A program made the position numbers and the translations under genes. Positions 29,918 through 39,916 of a stretch of 64,000 nucleotides of DNA are shown one piece after another. The DNA is from Linderina pennispora (lineage: Eukaryota > Kickxellomycota > Kickxellomycetes > Kickxellales > Kickxellaceae): assembly GCF_002104995.1 (NCBI RefSeq), contig NW_024468258.1, positions 372,001 through 436,000 of the forward strand, given 5' to 3'. A model generated the notes under the pieces. It was not told where the DNA came from. It did not search any database and worked only from the letters and a program-made list of their open reading frames with translations. Within the stretch, counting starts at the first letter, position 1. Every line of letters begins with the position of its first letter.

Positions 29918-32900
29918 TTACCAGATATCCTGAGCGTAGCGACCATCCGAGATCATGTCCGACAGACACTTGCTCGCCTCATCGTGAGATAGCCCGCCAT
30001 GTTCTTCAAAGATACGGGTCATAGTAACCGTCAGATCTTTGGCCAGTTTGTCAGCCGATCCGCAGACGTAGATGCGGCCGCCATTCTGCAGATGCCACCA
30101 GATCCTAGCCCCATCTGCCGAAATGTGGTGCTGCACATACCTGCGCTCATCGCCAACACGCGAGAATGCCGTTTGCAGTTTGGACAGCGTGCCATCTTGG
30201 ACATACTGCTCGAGCTCGTCCTTGTATAGGTAGTCGTACTCGGGACTGCGGCAGCCAAAGTACATCGTAGCACCGCCAATGCCAGCAAGTTTCATCTCCT
30301 GCAAGAATCCACGGAACGGGGCAATTCCAGTACCGGCACCAACAAACATCACAGGCACATCTGATGAGAGTGGGAGGTGGAAGACTTCTTGCGCTGGGAG
30401 ATGTGACACCGATACACGAGCACCCGGCTCCAACGATGCCAGATACTCGGTTGCCAGGCCACCGTAGGAGCGCCCATTGACGGCATCGTTGACGATGGCA
30501 GCTGAAATATGAACCTCATTGCCAACAACACCTTGGCAGCTGGCAATCGAGTAGCGACGAGGCGCCATGGCCGACACAAAGTGCAGTAGCGTTGCAAATG
30601 GAACTTGGGACATGAGCGGCGCATACGTGCGCAGCACATCCAGAACAGTGCGATTCTGTGCTGTAAACGCGCTCCAGCCAGCCGACTGTTTGCCCAGCGT
30701 GTTGACATCATCCGCTGCCTTGCGCAGTGCCTCGTAGGCTGCATCGTCGCCAGAGGATTCGCTTAAAGCATTAGCGAGTTCTCGCGAAGGCGCTTCCTTC
30801 CAGTCACAGACATACTGAAGGACATCGCTGACAGTGCACACACAGCCCTTGATGGCTGCTGCTGCAGAGCGGACAAACCGTGAAGCATCAGAGACCTGCT
30901 CCAGCTCAAATTCCATATCCAGATTGAGCCCCATGATCGCGGCAACTTCGCGCACAACACCTAGCGTGTTGACCGGGTAGATATTGAGATGATCGCCGGT
31001 CTTGTACGAAACACCGGTAGAGTCATCCAGAGTGATCTCGATATGGCGTGTGCTGCGACCACTTCTTTTGACGTCCTGCAGCTCCTGGTTGATCTTGATG
31101 GCTGCGTTCTCCGCTGCAAGTCGAAGCGGCTCTGCTCTGGTGGTGCCAGCAGACTTGAAAACAAATGGAAGCGCCTTGCCAGTCACTGCGCTGAGATACG
31201 TATCAATACCCGACCCGTACCGTGAGGCAATGAGCGCGCCCACCTGCAGCGACCACTGCAGATAATCTTCATCCAGGTCGTCATTCGAGTCGCCATAGTA
31301 AAAATCTGTCAGGGGGCGTGCGCCAAGCTCGTTCAGTCGGTCAAACACATGCCGCGGGAACCGAAGGAATGTGTGCCACAGCGAGTTGCCGCAACCAAAC
31401 AGCACAAAATCGACGTCCTTGAGCAACCCAGGATCTGTCTCGGCATCAAGTTTCTTAGCAAAGCCTGCCGCATTATCAGGCGGAATCCCGTTGTATGTGC
31501 TTGTAATCACAATGACCAGCGTGCGCTTGCCGTCGACAGATCTAGCAGCACTGAGCTCCCACTTGTTGAGCGGCATGACGGCCAAGTCCACATAACCCAT
31601 ACGCTTGAGCTGCTCCGCCATCTGCCGCGAGTAGTCCTCGCTGGTGCCCATGTTGGATCCGTACACGATGAGCGTGCGCGGGAGATCGTCCGGACTCACA
31701 ACAAGCGGCCCAGACGGAGCCGTCTTTCCAAGATCAACCAGATCCTCCGAGCTGGCAGCAAAGTCGGTTTCGACAGCATCAGACTCGCGGGGCATGGGGA
31801 AGTCTGTGCGCGCATGGATCTCCATGTCCAGCCCCATGGGGCGCGCAATCGCGTTGAACTGGTCGTGGAACACTTCCTTGCCACTGACTGTCCGGAACTC
31901 AAACTTGGACAGCAGACGGGCCAGCGCAATCCGCATCTCCATGAGAGCAAACTGCATTCCGAGGCAGCTGCGCAAGCCTGCCGAAAACGGCGTCCAGGCA
32001 CCATGCGGGATGTTCTTGCTGTTGTCTTCGCTGAATCGGTCTGGGTTGAATTTGAGCGGGTCGTCAAAGACATTGGGGTTCCGCTGCATCGCCCAGAAGT
32101 CGACGTACGCCGTATATCCCTTCCTGATACGGTAACCGCCAGGCAAAATGCAGTCCTTTTTGCACGACTTTTGCACAAACCACAGAGGCGGATAGAGACG
32201 CAGCGTCTCCTTCAGGACCTGCGCCAGGAACTTTAGCTGGCTGACCTGCTTGACTGTGGGCGGCACATCCGGGGTGATGCCGTTATCCGCCAGCTCCTGT
32301 AGCAGACGCCGCTGAATACGCGGGTGCTTGTCCAGCAGGTACAGCGACCACGCTACGGTGCTGGCCGTGGTTTCAGTTCCAGCAAAAATGAACGTGACGG
32401 ATTGGTCAAGGACAACTTCCTCGGGCAGCCCCACCAGCTCGCCGCTCTCATCAGGGACCCGGGCATTGAGCATAACGCCCAGCAGGTCCTTCTTCATGTT
32501 GGTTGCGTCAGGAGACTGCTTGCGGTCCTCAATCACCTCCTTAAGGGTGTCGCGCATCAGCTTGACGCACTGGTCAAACTTGTAGTTTGAGGGAATCGGC
32601 AGGCGCCTCCACAGCGGCGAGCGCAGCCCACGCAGTGTCGCCTGCGACACGCAGTACGTCATGGCATCGACGAACGGATGCTTGGATCCGTCTGAATCGT
32701 CAAAAATATGGAGATCGTAGCTGAATCCAACGCGGGTAATGATCTGGAACGTCATGTTGTACGCAACATCAACCATATCGAGCGACTTGCCTACATTGCG
32801 TGACAAGAACGAGCATGCATCCTCGACCACGCCGACCATCTGGTGCGAATACAACTTCATGGCGCTGGCAGAAAACGCGGGCATCAGCATGCGGTGCGAA

Positions 32901-33499
32901 ATCTGCCACTCCTTGCTCTCGGACCGCGACGTCAGCAGCCCTTCGCCGCCAATGAACTTGCCTTCCACGAATGGGTACTCCATGTTCTTGTCAAAATGCT
33001 CGTCGTCGGTCATGAAAAGGTTGGCAATCTCGTAGTTGCGCGTCATGTACCCGCGCAGAAAGAACCCATGGCCGACGAATGTGTCGCCGTGATCGGCGTA
33101 GAATCTCTCGAGCGCCGGGCGGATGCCGTTGATGAAATGCGGCAGGATGCCCACCAGAGGGTAGCCTGGGACCATAGGTGCTTCTCGGACGTCAAGTGGT
33201 GTGGTAAGAAATACAACGCGCGATTGCGCTAGCTGCTCGATGGTCTTGACAGCGTTGCTATCGGCATCGACGAGTTCTATGGCAGAGGGGTGGACAGAGA
33301 TGTCGGTTGACATGCGCTTTGCTATTTCGGCGCTGAACTGGGTCAGATCTGTGTCGGTGGTGGTAGTCGCGACGATGAAGCCATCCCTGTCGGGGTTCTT
33401 GCCCTGCTCGACAACGATGGTGTAAAGTGGCTGGGACTGCATGCTAGTCGAGCGACTATGCATCATAGGGCAGCCTGAGGCACTGCTTGCTTGGAGCAT
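29918..33499 (-). CDS. Self-sufficient cytochrome P450 / NADPH reductase fusion (CYP505/BM3-like) with extra N-terminal domain
   Basis: 1193 residues, no intron. The P450 part (about 108-590) shows the I-helix AGTETTAST, the K-helix ExxR (ETLR), and the heme loop FSAGLRSCLG (Cys about 511). The reductase follows: an FMN-binding flavodoxin module (LIVYGSNMGTSEDYS, about 610), an FAD-binding RRYSIAS (about 980) and NADPH-binding GAGTGIAPFRGF (about 1056). Such fusions hydroxylate fatty acids at sub-terminal positions without a separate reductase. Unusually there are about 105 residues before the P450 fold with a beta-grasp-like pattern (PLYTIVVEQG, SAIELVDADS, RVVFLTTPLD) not found in BM3 or P450foxy. 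A minus-strand TATA box (GGTATAAATAAAG, 33603-33615) sits about 105 bp upstream. Clean frame throughout. Confidence 0.93.
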   Translation of the reverse strand: MLQASSASGCPMMHSRSTSMQSQPLYTIVVEQGKNPDRDGFIVATTTTDTDLTQFSAEIAKRMSTDISVHPSAIELVDADSNAVKTIEQLAQSRVVFLTTPLDVREAPMVPGYPLVGILPHFINGIRPALERFYADHGDTFVGHGFFLRGYMTRNYEIANLFMTDDEHFDKNMEYPFVEGKFIGGEGLLTSRSESKEWQISHRMLMPAFSASAMKLYSHQMVGVVEDACSFLSRNVGKSLDMVDVAYNMTFQIITRVGFSYDLHIFDDSDGSKHPFVDAMTYCVSQATLRGLRSPLWRRLPIPSNYKFDQCVKLMRDTLKEVIEDRKQSPDATNMKKDLLGVMLNARVPDESGELVGLPEEVVLDQSVTFIFAGTETTASTVAWSLYLLDKHPRIQRRLLQELADNGITPDVPPTVKQVSQLKFLAQVLKETLRLYPPLWFVQKSCKKDCILPGGYRIRKGYTAYVDFWAMQRNPNVFDDPLKFNPDRFSEDNSKNIPHGAWTPFSAGLRSCLGMQFALMEMRIALARLLSKFEFRTVSGKEVFHDQFNAIARPMGLDMEIHARTDFPMPRESDAVETDFAASSEDLVDLGKTAPSGPLVVSPDDLPRTLIVYGSNMGTSEDYSRQMAEQLKRMGYVDLAVMPLNKWELSAARSVDGKRTLVIVITSTYNGIPPDNAAGFAKKLDAETDPGLLKDVDFVLFGCGNSLWHTFLRFPRHVFDRLNELGARPLTDFYYGDSNDDLDEDYLQWSLQVGALIASRYGSGIDTYLSAVTGKALPFVFKSAGTTRAEPLRLAAENAAIKINQELQDVKRSGRSTRHIEITLDDSTGVSYKTGDHLNIYPVNTLGVVREVAAIMGLNLDMEFELEQVSDASRFVRSAAAAIKGCVCTVSDVLQYVCDWKEAPSRELANALSESSGDDAAYEALRKAADDVNTLGKQSAGWSAFTAQNRTVLDVLRTYAPLMSQVPFATLLHFVSAMAPRRYSIASCQGVVGNEVHISAAIVNDAVNGRSYGGLATEYLASLEPGARVSVSHLPAQEVFHLPLSSDVPVMFVGAGTGIAPFRGFLQEMKLAGIGGATMYFGCRSPEYDYLYKDELEQYVQDGTLSKLQTAFSRVGDERRYVQHHISADGARIWWHLQNGGRIYVCGSADKLAKDLTVTMTRIFEEHGGLSHDEASKCLSDMISDGRYAQDIW

Positions 33500-34432
33500 G
33501 GATAATAAAGTAGGCAGTTGAATAGGTGTTGTGGATGGAGTAGTTGCTGCTGGGAGAATCTCGCTCAGAGAATGGGGGATGCCGGGTATGTGCTGCTGCG
33601 TCTTTATTTATACCGCGTGAGATCGTCGAGAATGGCCTTCGCAGAGGCCATTGCAAGAGTAGAATATACGAGTCCCTCAGGATAGACACACCCAAAGAAT
33701 CCCCCTTTGTGTCCTGTGCCGCCTTTTTTTCGTTCCTAGCAGATTGCCATCCATACACCTACAATCCTCCCCACCAACTGGAAAGTTTAGTGCAAATATT
33801 GGAGGTGTGACGGACACGAGCAGCCGCATATCTACCAGGACCCTTCTCCACAGAACGGAACCACTCCTTCGCCGCATCAAAGTAGACTGGTGGCTGCCAA
33901 GACGGCTTAGCTGGCGGTCTGCGCACAAGGACTGGACAGGGTCTGTGTTCTGGCCTGAAATACTGCTACCAACGTCATTCATATGACTGTGCGTAGCTAT
34001 GCATATGGTGGCATCTGTTCGCCATGGTCCTGGGCGGCGCCGGCGGCGATAGTTGCCTCCACCACTCCCAGACCAGTGTCCTCTATGCCAGTAGCATATC
34101 CGTGCTGTGTAGATCGAACGCATCATCATGTGAATATCTCTACAGGCTACTGGTATATGCTTGTGTGGGAGCCCCCACAAAATCCGCGCCATCCACGCTC
34201 GTGTTGGCTTGCTGGCACAAGCGGAGCGTCAGGGGGTCATGTGGGACATTGCGCTACTAAATGGGGATGTTCAGGCATGGGGTTTGCCCGGTGTTTCCAA
34301 GCAGAAGCTTGTGAACATACATGGACCACACACTCAGTTGTAGCAGCATACAGCACCAGCATGAAACGAACGGCATAGCTGAGCTGGATTTTTTTTACAC
34401 ATTGGACTAAAAGGCATTAACACCATAAATTT
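33500..34432. other. Intergenic region, no supported gene
   Basis: 933 bp. The proximal 120 bases hold the P450 promoter. Further open frames on both strands have no domain or codon-bias support. Confidence 0.4.
33603..33615 (-). promoter_or_regulatory. TATA box of the P450 fusion gene
   Basis: GGTATAAATAAAG on the minus strand, about 105 bp upstream of the ATG at 33499. Confidence 0.5.
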
Positions 34433-35793
34433 CTAGATGACATCGTCAGGATCTTCAGGCGGCAGATGCAGCGGGCCCTCTTGGTCCTCGGTCTTTGACG
34501 ACAGGAACATGACGCCTACTGCCAGCAACACGATGCCGATTGAGATCATGGCAATCTGGAGGGTGCTGAGCAGCTTGATCTGGTCAAAAGTACACGAGCG
34601 AGCTGACTAGGGCCATCAGTGAGCTACTGCAGTAGGTGAGCGGCACAACAGTCAGCGTGCTGCATAGACGCAGAGCGCGCTGGATGTAGTAGAGGTTGGC
34701 TAGGGCGGTGGCCACCAGACCAACGACAATGGCCACAGCTAGTGGGTCATTGAACTGCATGTTGCCGCGCACAGTCAGAACGAGCAAGCCAATCCCGGAT
34801 TTGGCCAGCAGCAGGGTCTGGCTGCAGATGAGGCCCTGATATTATTGCTGAGAGGAACCCCGAGATGTACTTGGCTAGCTGGGCGGCCCGGCTAACCTTA
34901 GCCTCCTGCGCCAGAATGCCGCTGGCCTGCGAGAAGTGGCTGCGGAACATGCTATCTGCAGAGGCCGACGAGTCTGTGATGACCAGCGAGGCCGGCGGCA
35001 GGGTGCCTGTCGCTGGGGGCTGTGTCGGCGTTGGTGGAAGCGCAGGCTCTGTATCGGCTGGGCGGGGTGTCGGGCGACGGGTGCCTACCGCAGTGGCTAG
35101 CGAGTCTGTTGATGATGCGTACACGGATGAATACGACGACAGAGAGTCAGCCAGCAGCGGTGTTCCCTCACCAGCCGTAAACCTGGTCGCAGTAGCGCCC
35201 ACAGTACCTAGGGGAACCCTGGCTGCCCCCGCGATCAGCGTGCGGACCCATGGCTCTGATACTGCGCACCACCTGTTCTCCTCACCAGCCTGTCGTACCT
35301 GTGCCTCCAGAGCAGCTCGGCTAGAATCAGCGCCAAGACAGCCACAGTATATCCCGGCGAAGAACACAGCATAGGCTTTGCGTCTGTACAGCTTCATTAG
35401 TTCGGCTAGCGAAAGGGGTGGCTCGTCAATGGCACCAAACACCGCCACGCTGCTGCTTCCGAGGGCCACCAGCAACGTGCCGAAGGCGTCGGTCCGCGCA
35501 AAGGTGCTGGACAAAATGTACCGCGCAAAAACAGCGTTGGCCACCAGCCCGACAGCAGCCAGGGGCGCAGCGACAAAGACAGGAAGGATACTAAGTGCCA
35601 GTGTTGGCGGTACAGTGGAGCTGAACAAGTACAGGGCCAGCCCGGCTTGCCACTCGCTGTCGCGCCATGTCTTTGAGTTACTGCCGAGTGCCTCCAGGCG
35701 CAGGTGGGCGCGTTTCTGCAGAGTCATGCCGAGCGAGTGGCCAAGCGAGCCTGTGACAGACGCCAGGACACCGAGAAGCAAACGTGCAAACAT
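34433..35793 (-). CDS. NIPA-type magnesium transporter, frame broken twice
   Basis: Membrane protein of the NIPA/DUF803 family. Helices 1-5 lie in residues 1-165 (MFARLLLGVLASVTGSLGHS, TLALSILPVFVAAPLAAVGL); a long Ser/Thr/Pro-rich loop (about 185-285) follows, then the terminal helices (GLICSQTLLLAKSGIGLL, PLAVAIVVGLVATALA, YCSSSLMALVSSLVYFDQIK) and an acidic tail ending PEDPDDVI. Two single-base excesses break the frame: near 34839-34846, and in the A-run 34586-34589, where the frame otherwise reaches TGA. Removing one base at each gives a continuous family-like protein of about 452 residues. I treat them as sequence errors. Expected substrate is Mg2+ at endosomal or plasma membrane. Confidence 0.75.
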
Positions 35794-36344
35794 GAGGGGG
35801 GGAATGCAAATAATAAGTCGTTAAATTAAGATAAAAAAGCGGGCGTGAACAAGTGAAGAGGACAGGAAAGAGATAGAGAAGCGAAAGTAGCAGGAGTGTG
35901 GAGAAGAGGGGGTGCAGTGTGAGGCAAGACGTGTGAGACAATGACTGCTGTTGCTGCTGTTGCTGGCTGCTGGCTGCTGCTGGCGAAAGGGACAAGTCTA
36001 TTTTTGGATCGCTCTCTCGAAGAGAGGCATTAATCAGACTCTCGGGTGGATCATCGCTAGCAAACTCTAGGACAAACCTGTGACCTGACTGGCCAGCCAG
36101 AACAGGCGCTGAATTGCAGCCTCAGCCCTCGCACAGTCAAGGGCGATGCCCAACCGGTTGCGCTGGTCCCAGTCTGGTCCCCAGATGCATAGACTTGGCG
36201 GGCACTGTCGTGACAACATGTGGGGGGACGGCGGTCGAGCCCCGCATGGTCTGGCCATCAGGGACACATAGAATGTAGATGATTCAGCATCTACGTCACA
36301 AGTAATAGTTAAAACAGCAAAAAAAAAGCAAGTAAAAGTTAGGC
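35794..36344. other. Intergenic region
   Basis: 551 bp between the NIPA start and the acyl-CoA oxidase stop. Poly-CAG-like GCTGCTGTTGCTG at about 35947 lies in the presumed NIPA leader. No gene seen. Confidence 0.4.
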
Positions 36345-38546
36345 CTACTCCTCCTGGTCAATCTCGAGCTCGGGCCCGGTCTCAAAGGTCTGGGTGCGCT
36401 CAAGCAGGGGCTTGATGAGCGAGTCAAAGTACGGGATGGGCTTGGTCGGGTTGAGGCTGGTGACCAAGCTCAAAGTACTTCTCGTAGACGTTGCCGTCGA
36501 AGCGGCCCAGCGGCGAGTTGACGACGTAGTCGGTGTAGTTGAAGGCATCGGTCAGCGGCACGGCGTCCTTGCGCACCTCGGAGCACGCGTGGTTGACAAA
36601 GGCCTTGAGGGACTCGACCTGCTCGCCCGAGTAGTAGCCGGCCTGCAGGAACTCGCCGCTGAACTGGACCGCCGAGTGGGCACCGAACAGGCGCGCCAGC
36701 AGCAGCAGCACGGGGCGCAGCCTGGGCAGGGCTCTGCTCGACCTGAGCGGCGAACCGGTGCAGCAGGAAGGTGTAGGTGTGCATGCGGGCAGCGTGCAGA
36801 CGCGACGCCGACGAGTACTCATAGGCGTTGTCCTTGCTCAGGCCCTTGGCCACGCCCTCCTCGAAGTCGCGCACGGCGTTGAGGATGGCGTTGGCCGACA
36901 CGCTGCTCCATGCCTCCTTGAGGGCCTCCAGCGACGCAACCTCGTCAGGCTTGGAGCCCTTGCACGTGCGGCGGGCAGCCTTGCCATTGGGCGCAATGGC
37001 GTCCTTCAGGTAGCTGAGGTTCGCTGGCAGCGGCTGGCCGTTGCGGGCCTCGATGGCAGTGGAGACCAGGTAGCGGCCGCACTGCAGCGTCAGAATGGTG
37101 TTGTCGCCCTCCCACGTGCAGTGCACAGTGAAAGTCGGCGTATGCCTGCGACAGGCCCGTGTAAGCCGAGTAGCCGTGGCCGCCCAGGCTCTGGCGGCAC
37201 TGGTCAATGATGTTGAGACACATCCACGTGCAGAATGCCTTGAGCCCAGCGCTGGTGGCATGGGTCTCCTTCAGGTTCTTGATGGCCTCGTCGACCTCAG
37301 CGCCCTTGGCGTCGCCCAGCCCGTTGAGCTGCGCCATCAGCGCCTCGTAGTTGGCCGTGATCTCGCGTGCAGTGAAGATCATGGCGAACGTCTGAGCCAT
37401 CAACGGCAGCAGCCGGTGCTGGTGGATCGGGTAGTCGAGCAGCTTCGTCTCGGCCTTGCCGGGAGTTCCGTCGCTGAACTGCCGCCGCACCGCCGCGTAG
37501 CGCGTGGCGATGGTCAGCGCGCGCTTGGCCACGTTGGCCGAGTCGCTGACCATCGAGACACGGCCCTGGAATCAGCGCTCCATAGGCCAGCTGCGCCAGC
37601 GGCGGGTCGATGACATCACCGGCCTTGGTGACCTTGGTGTGCTTCATCAGCATGTGCGACCGCGGGATGCGCACGTACGTGAACCGGATCCATCCGTTGT
37701 CGATCTGGTCACGACCCATCTTCTTGCCGAGATCGCCAATGTTGACGCCGGGCATCAGCTCAAACGTCTGCGTGTCGCGCAGCTGCACCACAAACGTCTT
37801 GGTGCCGTACCGCTTGCCCTTGACGATCAGCTGCGCATACACCGCGCAGTGCGAGGCCTGTGTGCGCTGCTCCGCCGATCCACCACTTTGTGGCCGTCAG
37901 CGTCGGCGAGTGGATGATGAACTCGTCGGTGCTCTCGTCCAGCGTCGCCGTCGTCTCGAGCCCAGCGACGTTCGAGCCGTGGCCCAGCTCCGTCATGCCA
38001 AAGCACCCGGTGATGCCCTGCATCGACAGCGCCCCCTTGTCCATCCAATACGCCAGCTGCGACGGCGTCGCCTGGCCCTGCAGCGCGCCAAAGAACAGCC
38101 CAAAGTGCACGCCGAACCGCGTCCAGAAGCCCGGGTCCACAACGCTGATGACGCCCAAGCGGACCATCGTCTCCTCCAGCGGCCGGGTCGTGGCCAGGTC
38201 TGCCAGCCGCCGCACCTTCTTCATTGCCCGCTCGCGCGTCTCGGCCAGAGTCAGGTTCGGGTGGTCACTGACCCGCCACAGCGGATCGCGCTCCAGCTCG
38301 AGCATGACGCGCTCCTTGAGCTCCGTTGTGCGCTTGCCGCCGTCAATCCAGTACGTCAGGTCCCGCACCGGGAACGACGGGTTCTTGCGCTCCTCGGCAA
38401 TGCTCTCCATAGGGCTAGTGCAAATGTTGAATTGCTGAGTAAAACTGGTCCAGTGGTCTCATAAAGAATAGCGCTGTGAGTGGTGGCGTGGGGACGACTT
38501 ACTTTGCGACAACCGGGACTGCGCTCGTGGTATCTGTGGAAGCCAT
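36345..38546 (-). CDS. POX1: Acyl-CoA oxidase (peroxisomal), frame broken five times
   Basis: Exon 1 complement(38503-38546) encodes [14 protein letters not shown]. An 88-bp intron follows, then exon 2 complement(36345-38414) starting [20 protein letters not shown]. Family landmarks are [30 protein letters not shown] then [57 protein letters not shown] and [11 protein letters not shown]. The frame changes near 37855-37858, 37570-37571, 37131-37133, 36720-36731 and 36464-36467. Each is one extra base and the family alignment resumes immediately. The enzyme does the first step of peroxisomal beta-oxidation, passing electrons from acyl-CoA via FAD to oxygen. The C-terminus ends ELEIDQEE, so no obvious PTS1 is seen. 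Treated as one intact gene with sequence errors. Confidence 0.85.
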
Positions 38547-39312
38547 TCTTTTCTAATCTATGGTATCAGGCCTGTGGAACAAGGGTGTGGTGGTGGTGAT
38601 AGTAGCGTCGTTCGCTCCTCAAATAGCGAGTAGAGAGGGATTAGAGAGTACAAGTGAAGAGAAAGGGATTTGTGCTGCTGGCAAGTGTGGCATGGGCTGG
38701 ACGCCTCTTTAAATACGCCTGCTGGCCTTGTCATATGAAAGAAAGGATGCAGAGCTCCATTGGCAAGTTGACTTTCCCTCACATCCTCTATTCCCCCGCT
38801 CTAGCGTAGAAGCACGGGCGCAGCTAGCATTAATTAGTAGCCAAGCATGTGAAACCCATTGCTGCCCGTCGAGAGCATGTGAGCGGAATCACCGCCCTTT
38901 GGGCTTTCACGCGCCCAGAGCTGACTTTTCGACGGCCCCAGACAGGCTTGGTTCGTGCTGCCAATCCCATGTGCACCGGCGGATTCAGGTGCTTCCGAGA
39001 ATGGAGGTCAGCGCTGATGCCAGTTTCACAGGCTGCGCCGGGCTGCCTTCTTCTTTCGGATAGCGAATATAAGGTTCTCTCTTGGCCGGTGCGGCGTGGG
39101 TGCGTGGCCAGATCACCACTGTTTTTCCTTATTCAGATCCATCAGCCCTCCCTCCCAGCACGCATATGCCAAGCGGATACATACAACGCATGGACGGCAC
39201 CAGAGGAGGGCTGTAGTGAGATGCTATTTGAGTTTGTACATTGAAAAGAGTTTAAACACGGGCACTAATTGATATAGAGACGGGCTGGCCTGTGGATTGC
39301 GCGGCAGGGGGT
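38547..39312. other. Intergenic region
   Basis: 766 bp. The acyl-CoA oxidase promoter (minus-strand TATTTAAAG near 38708-38716) and leader occupy the first 200 bases. No other gene supported. Confidence 0.4.
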
Positions 39313-39474
39313 CTACATGTAGTACCCCGGGTAGTGCATGTCGCGGTGCTCGACAAACGCATCGATCGATGTGCCCTCCCACCCGCAGTCTGCACACGCA
39401 AAGTGTCCGTCGTTGGCATTGCGGAAGCAAGTCCAGCGGGGGTTGGCAGGTCTGGTGCTGTGTCCGGCGCACAT
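39313..39474 (-). CDS. 53-residue single C2H2 zinc-finger mini-protein
   Basis: A short frame starting MCAGHSTRPANPRWTC. It carries one classical C2H2 finger: Cys-x2-Cys-x12-His-x3-His in FACADCGWEGTSIDAFVEHR then DMHY, preceded by a Trp-Thr-Cys-Phe-Arg strand, and ends PGYYM. A minus-strand TATA box AGTATAAAAG (39581-39590) lies about 110 bp upstream, the same spacing as SEC53 and the P450 gene. That makes a real small gene likely. Function unknown; a nucleic-acid or protein-binding adaptor is possible. Confidence 0.5.
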   Translation of the reverse strand: MCAGHSTRPANPRWTCFRNANDGHFACADCGWEGTSIDAFVEHRDMHYPGYYM

Positions 39475-39916
39475 TTTTTTCAAAGAGTGTAAAAATGCGG
39501 TGATGGGGGTAGTTTTAAATTAAACAGGGGTAGAGAGGCGAGAGGCGAGAGGCGAAATCACGGCTCCTCCGGGGCAACCGCTTTTATACTTGACAAGAAA
39601 GACAAAAGCCGTCAATTTATGCTGCTTTTTTCTCGCCTCCCCTGCTGCGTTGTCCTTTAGAGCCGTCCGGCGGCATAAATGCGAGCTGTGCATTATCTGC
39701 TTTTGGTCCTGACTGGCCGCCATTTATTTAAAGGTCATGTGATGCACTTGGCCTCTCTCCTTTGCCCTCGTTCCGAGGGCTCACACTTGTTCGCTTCATA
39801 GCAGACGCTGCTGCGTTCCCTTTATTTGCCTGTCACAAAGCCAGACAGAACCCAATGCGCCTCGCCCCCTCTGTCTCGCCACCCTTTTGTTGCCTGCAGA
39901 TCCCGTCGAGTCTCTC
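39475..39916. other. Intergenic region
   Basis: 442 bp between the mini-protein and the TFIIIC subunit stop, both on the minus strand. It contains the mini-protein promoter and TTATTTAAAGG near 39725. Confidence 0.4.
39581..39590 (-). promoter_or_regulatory. TATA box of the C2H2 mini-protein
   Basis: AGTATAAAAG on the minus strand, about 110 bp upstream of the ATG at 39474. Confidence 0.45.
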
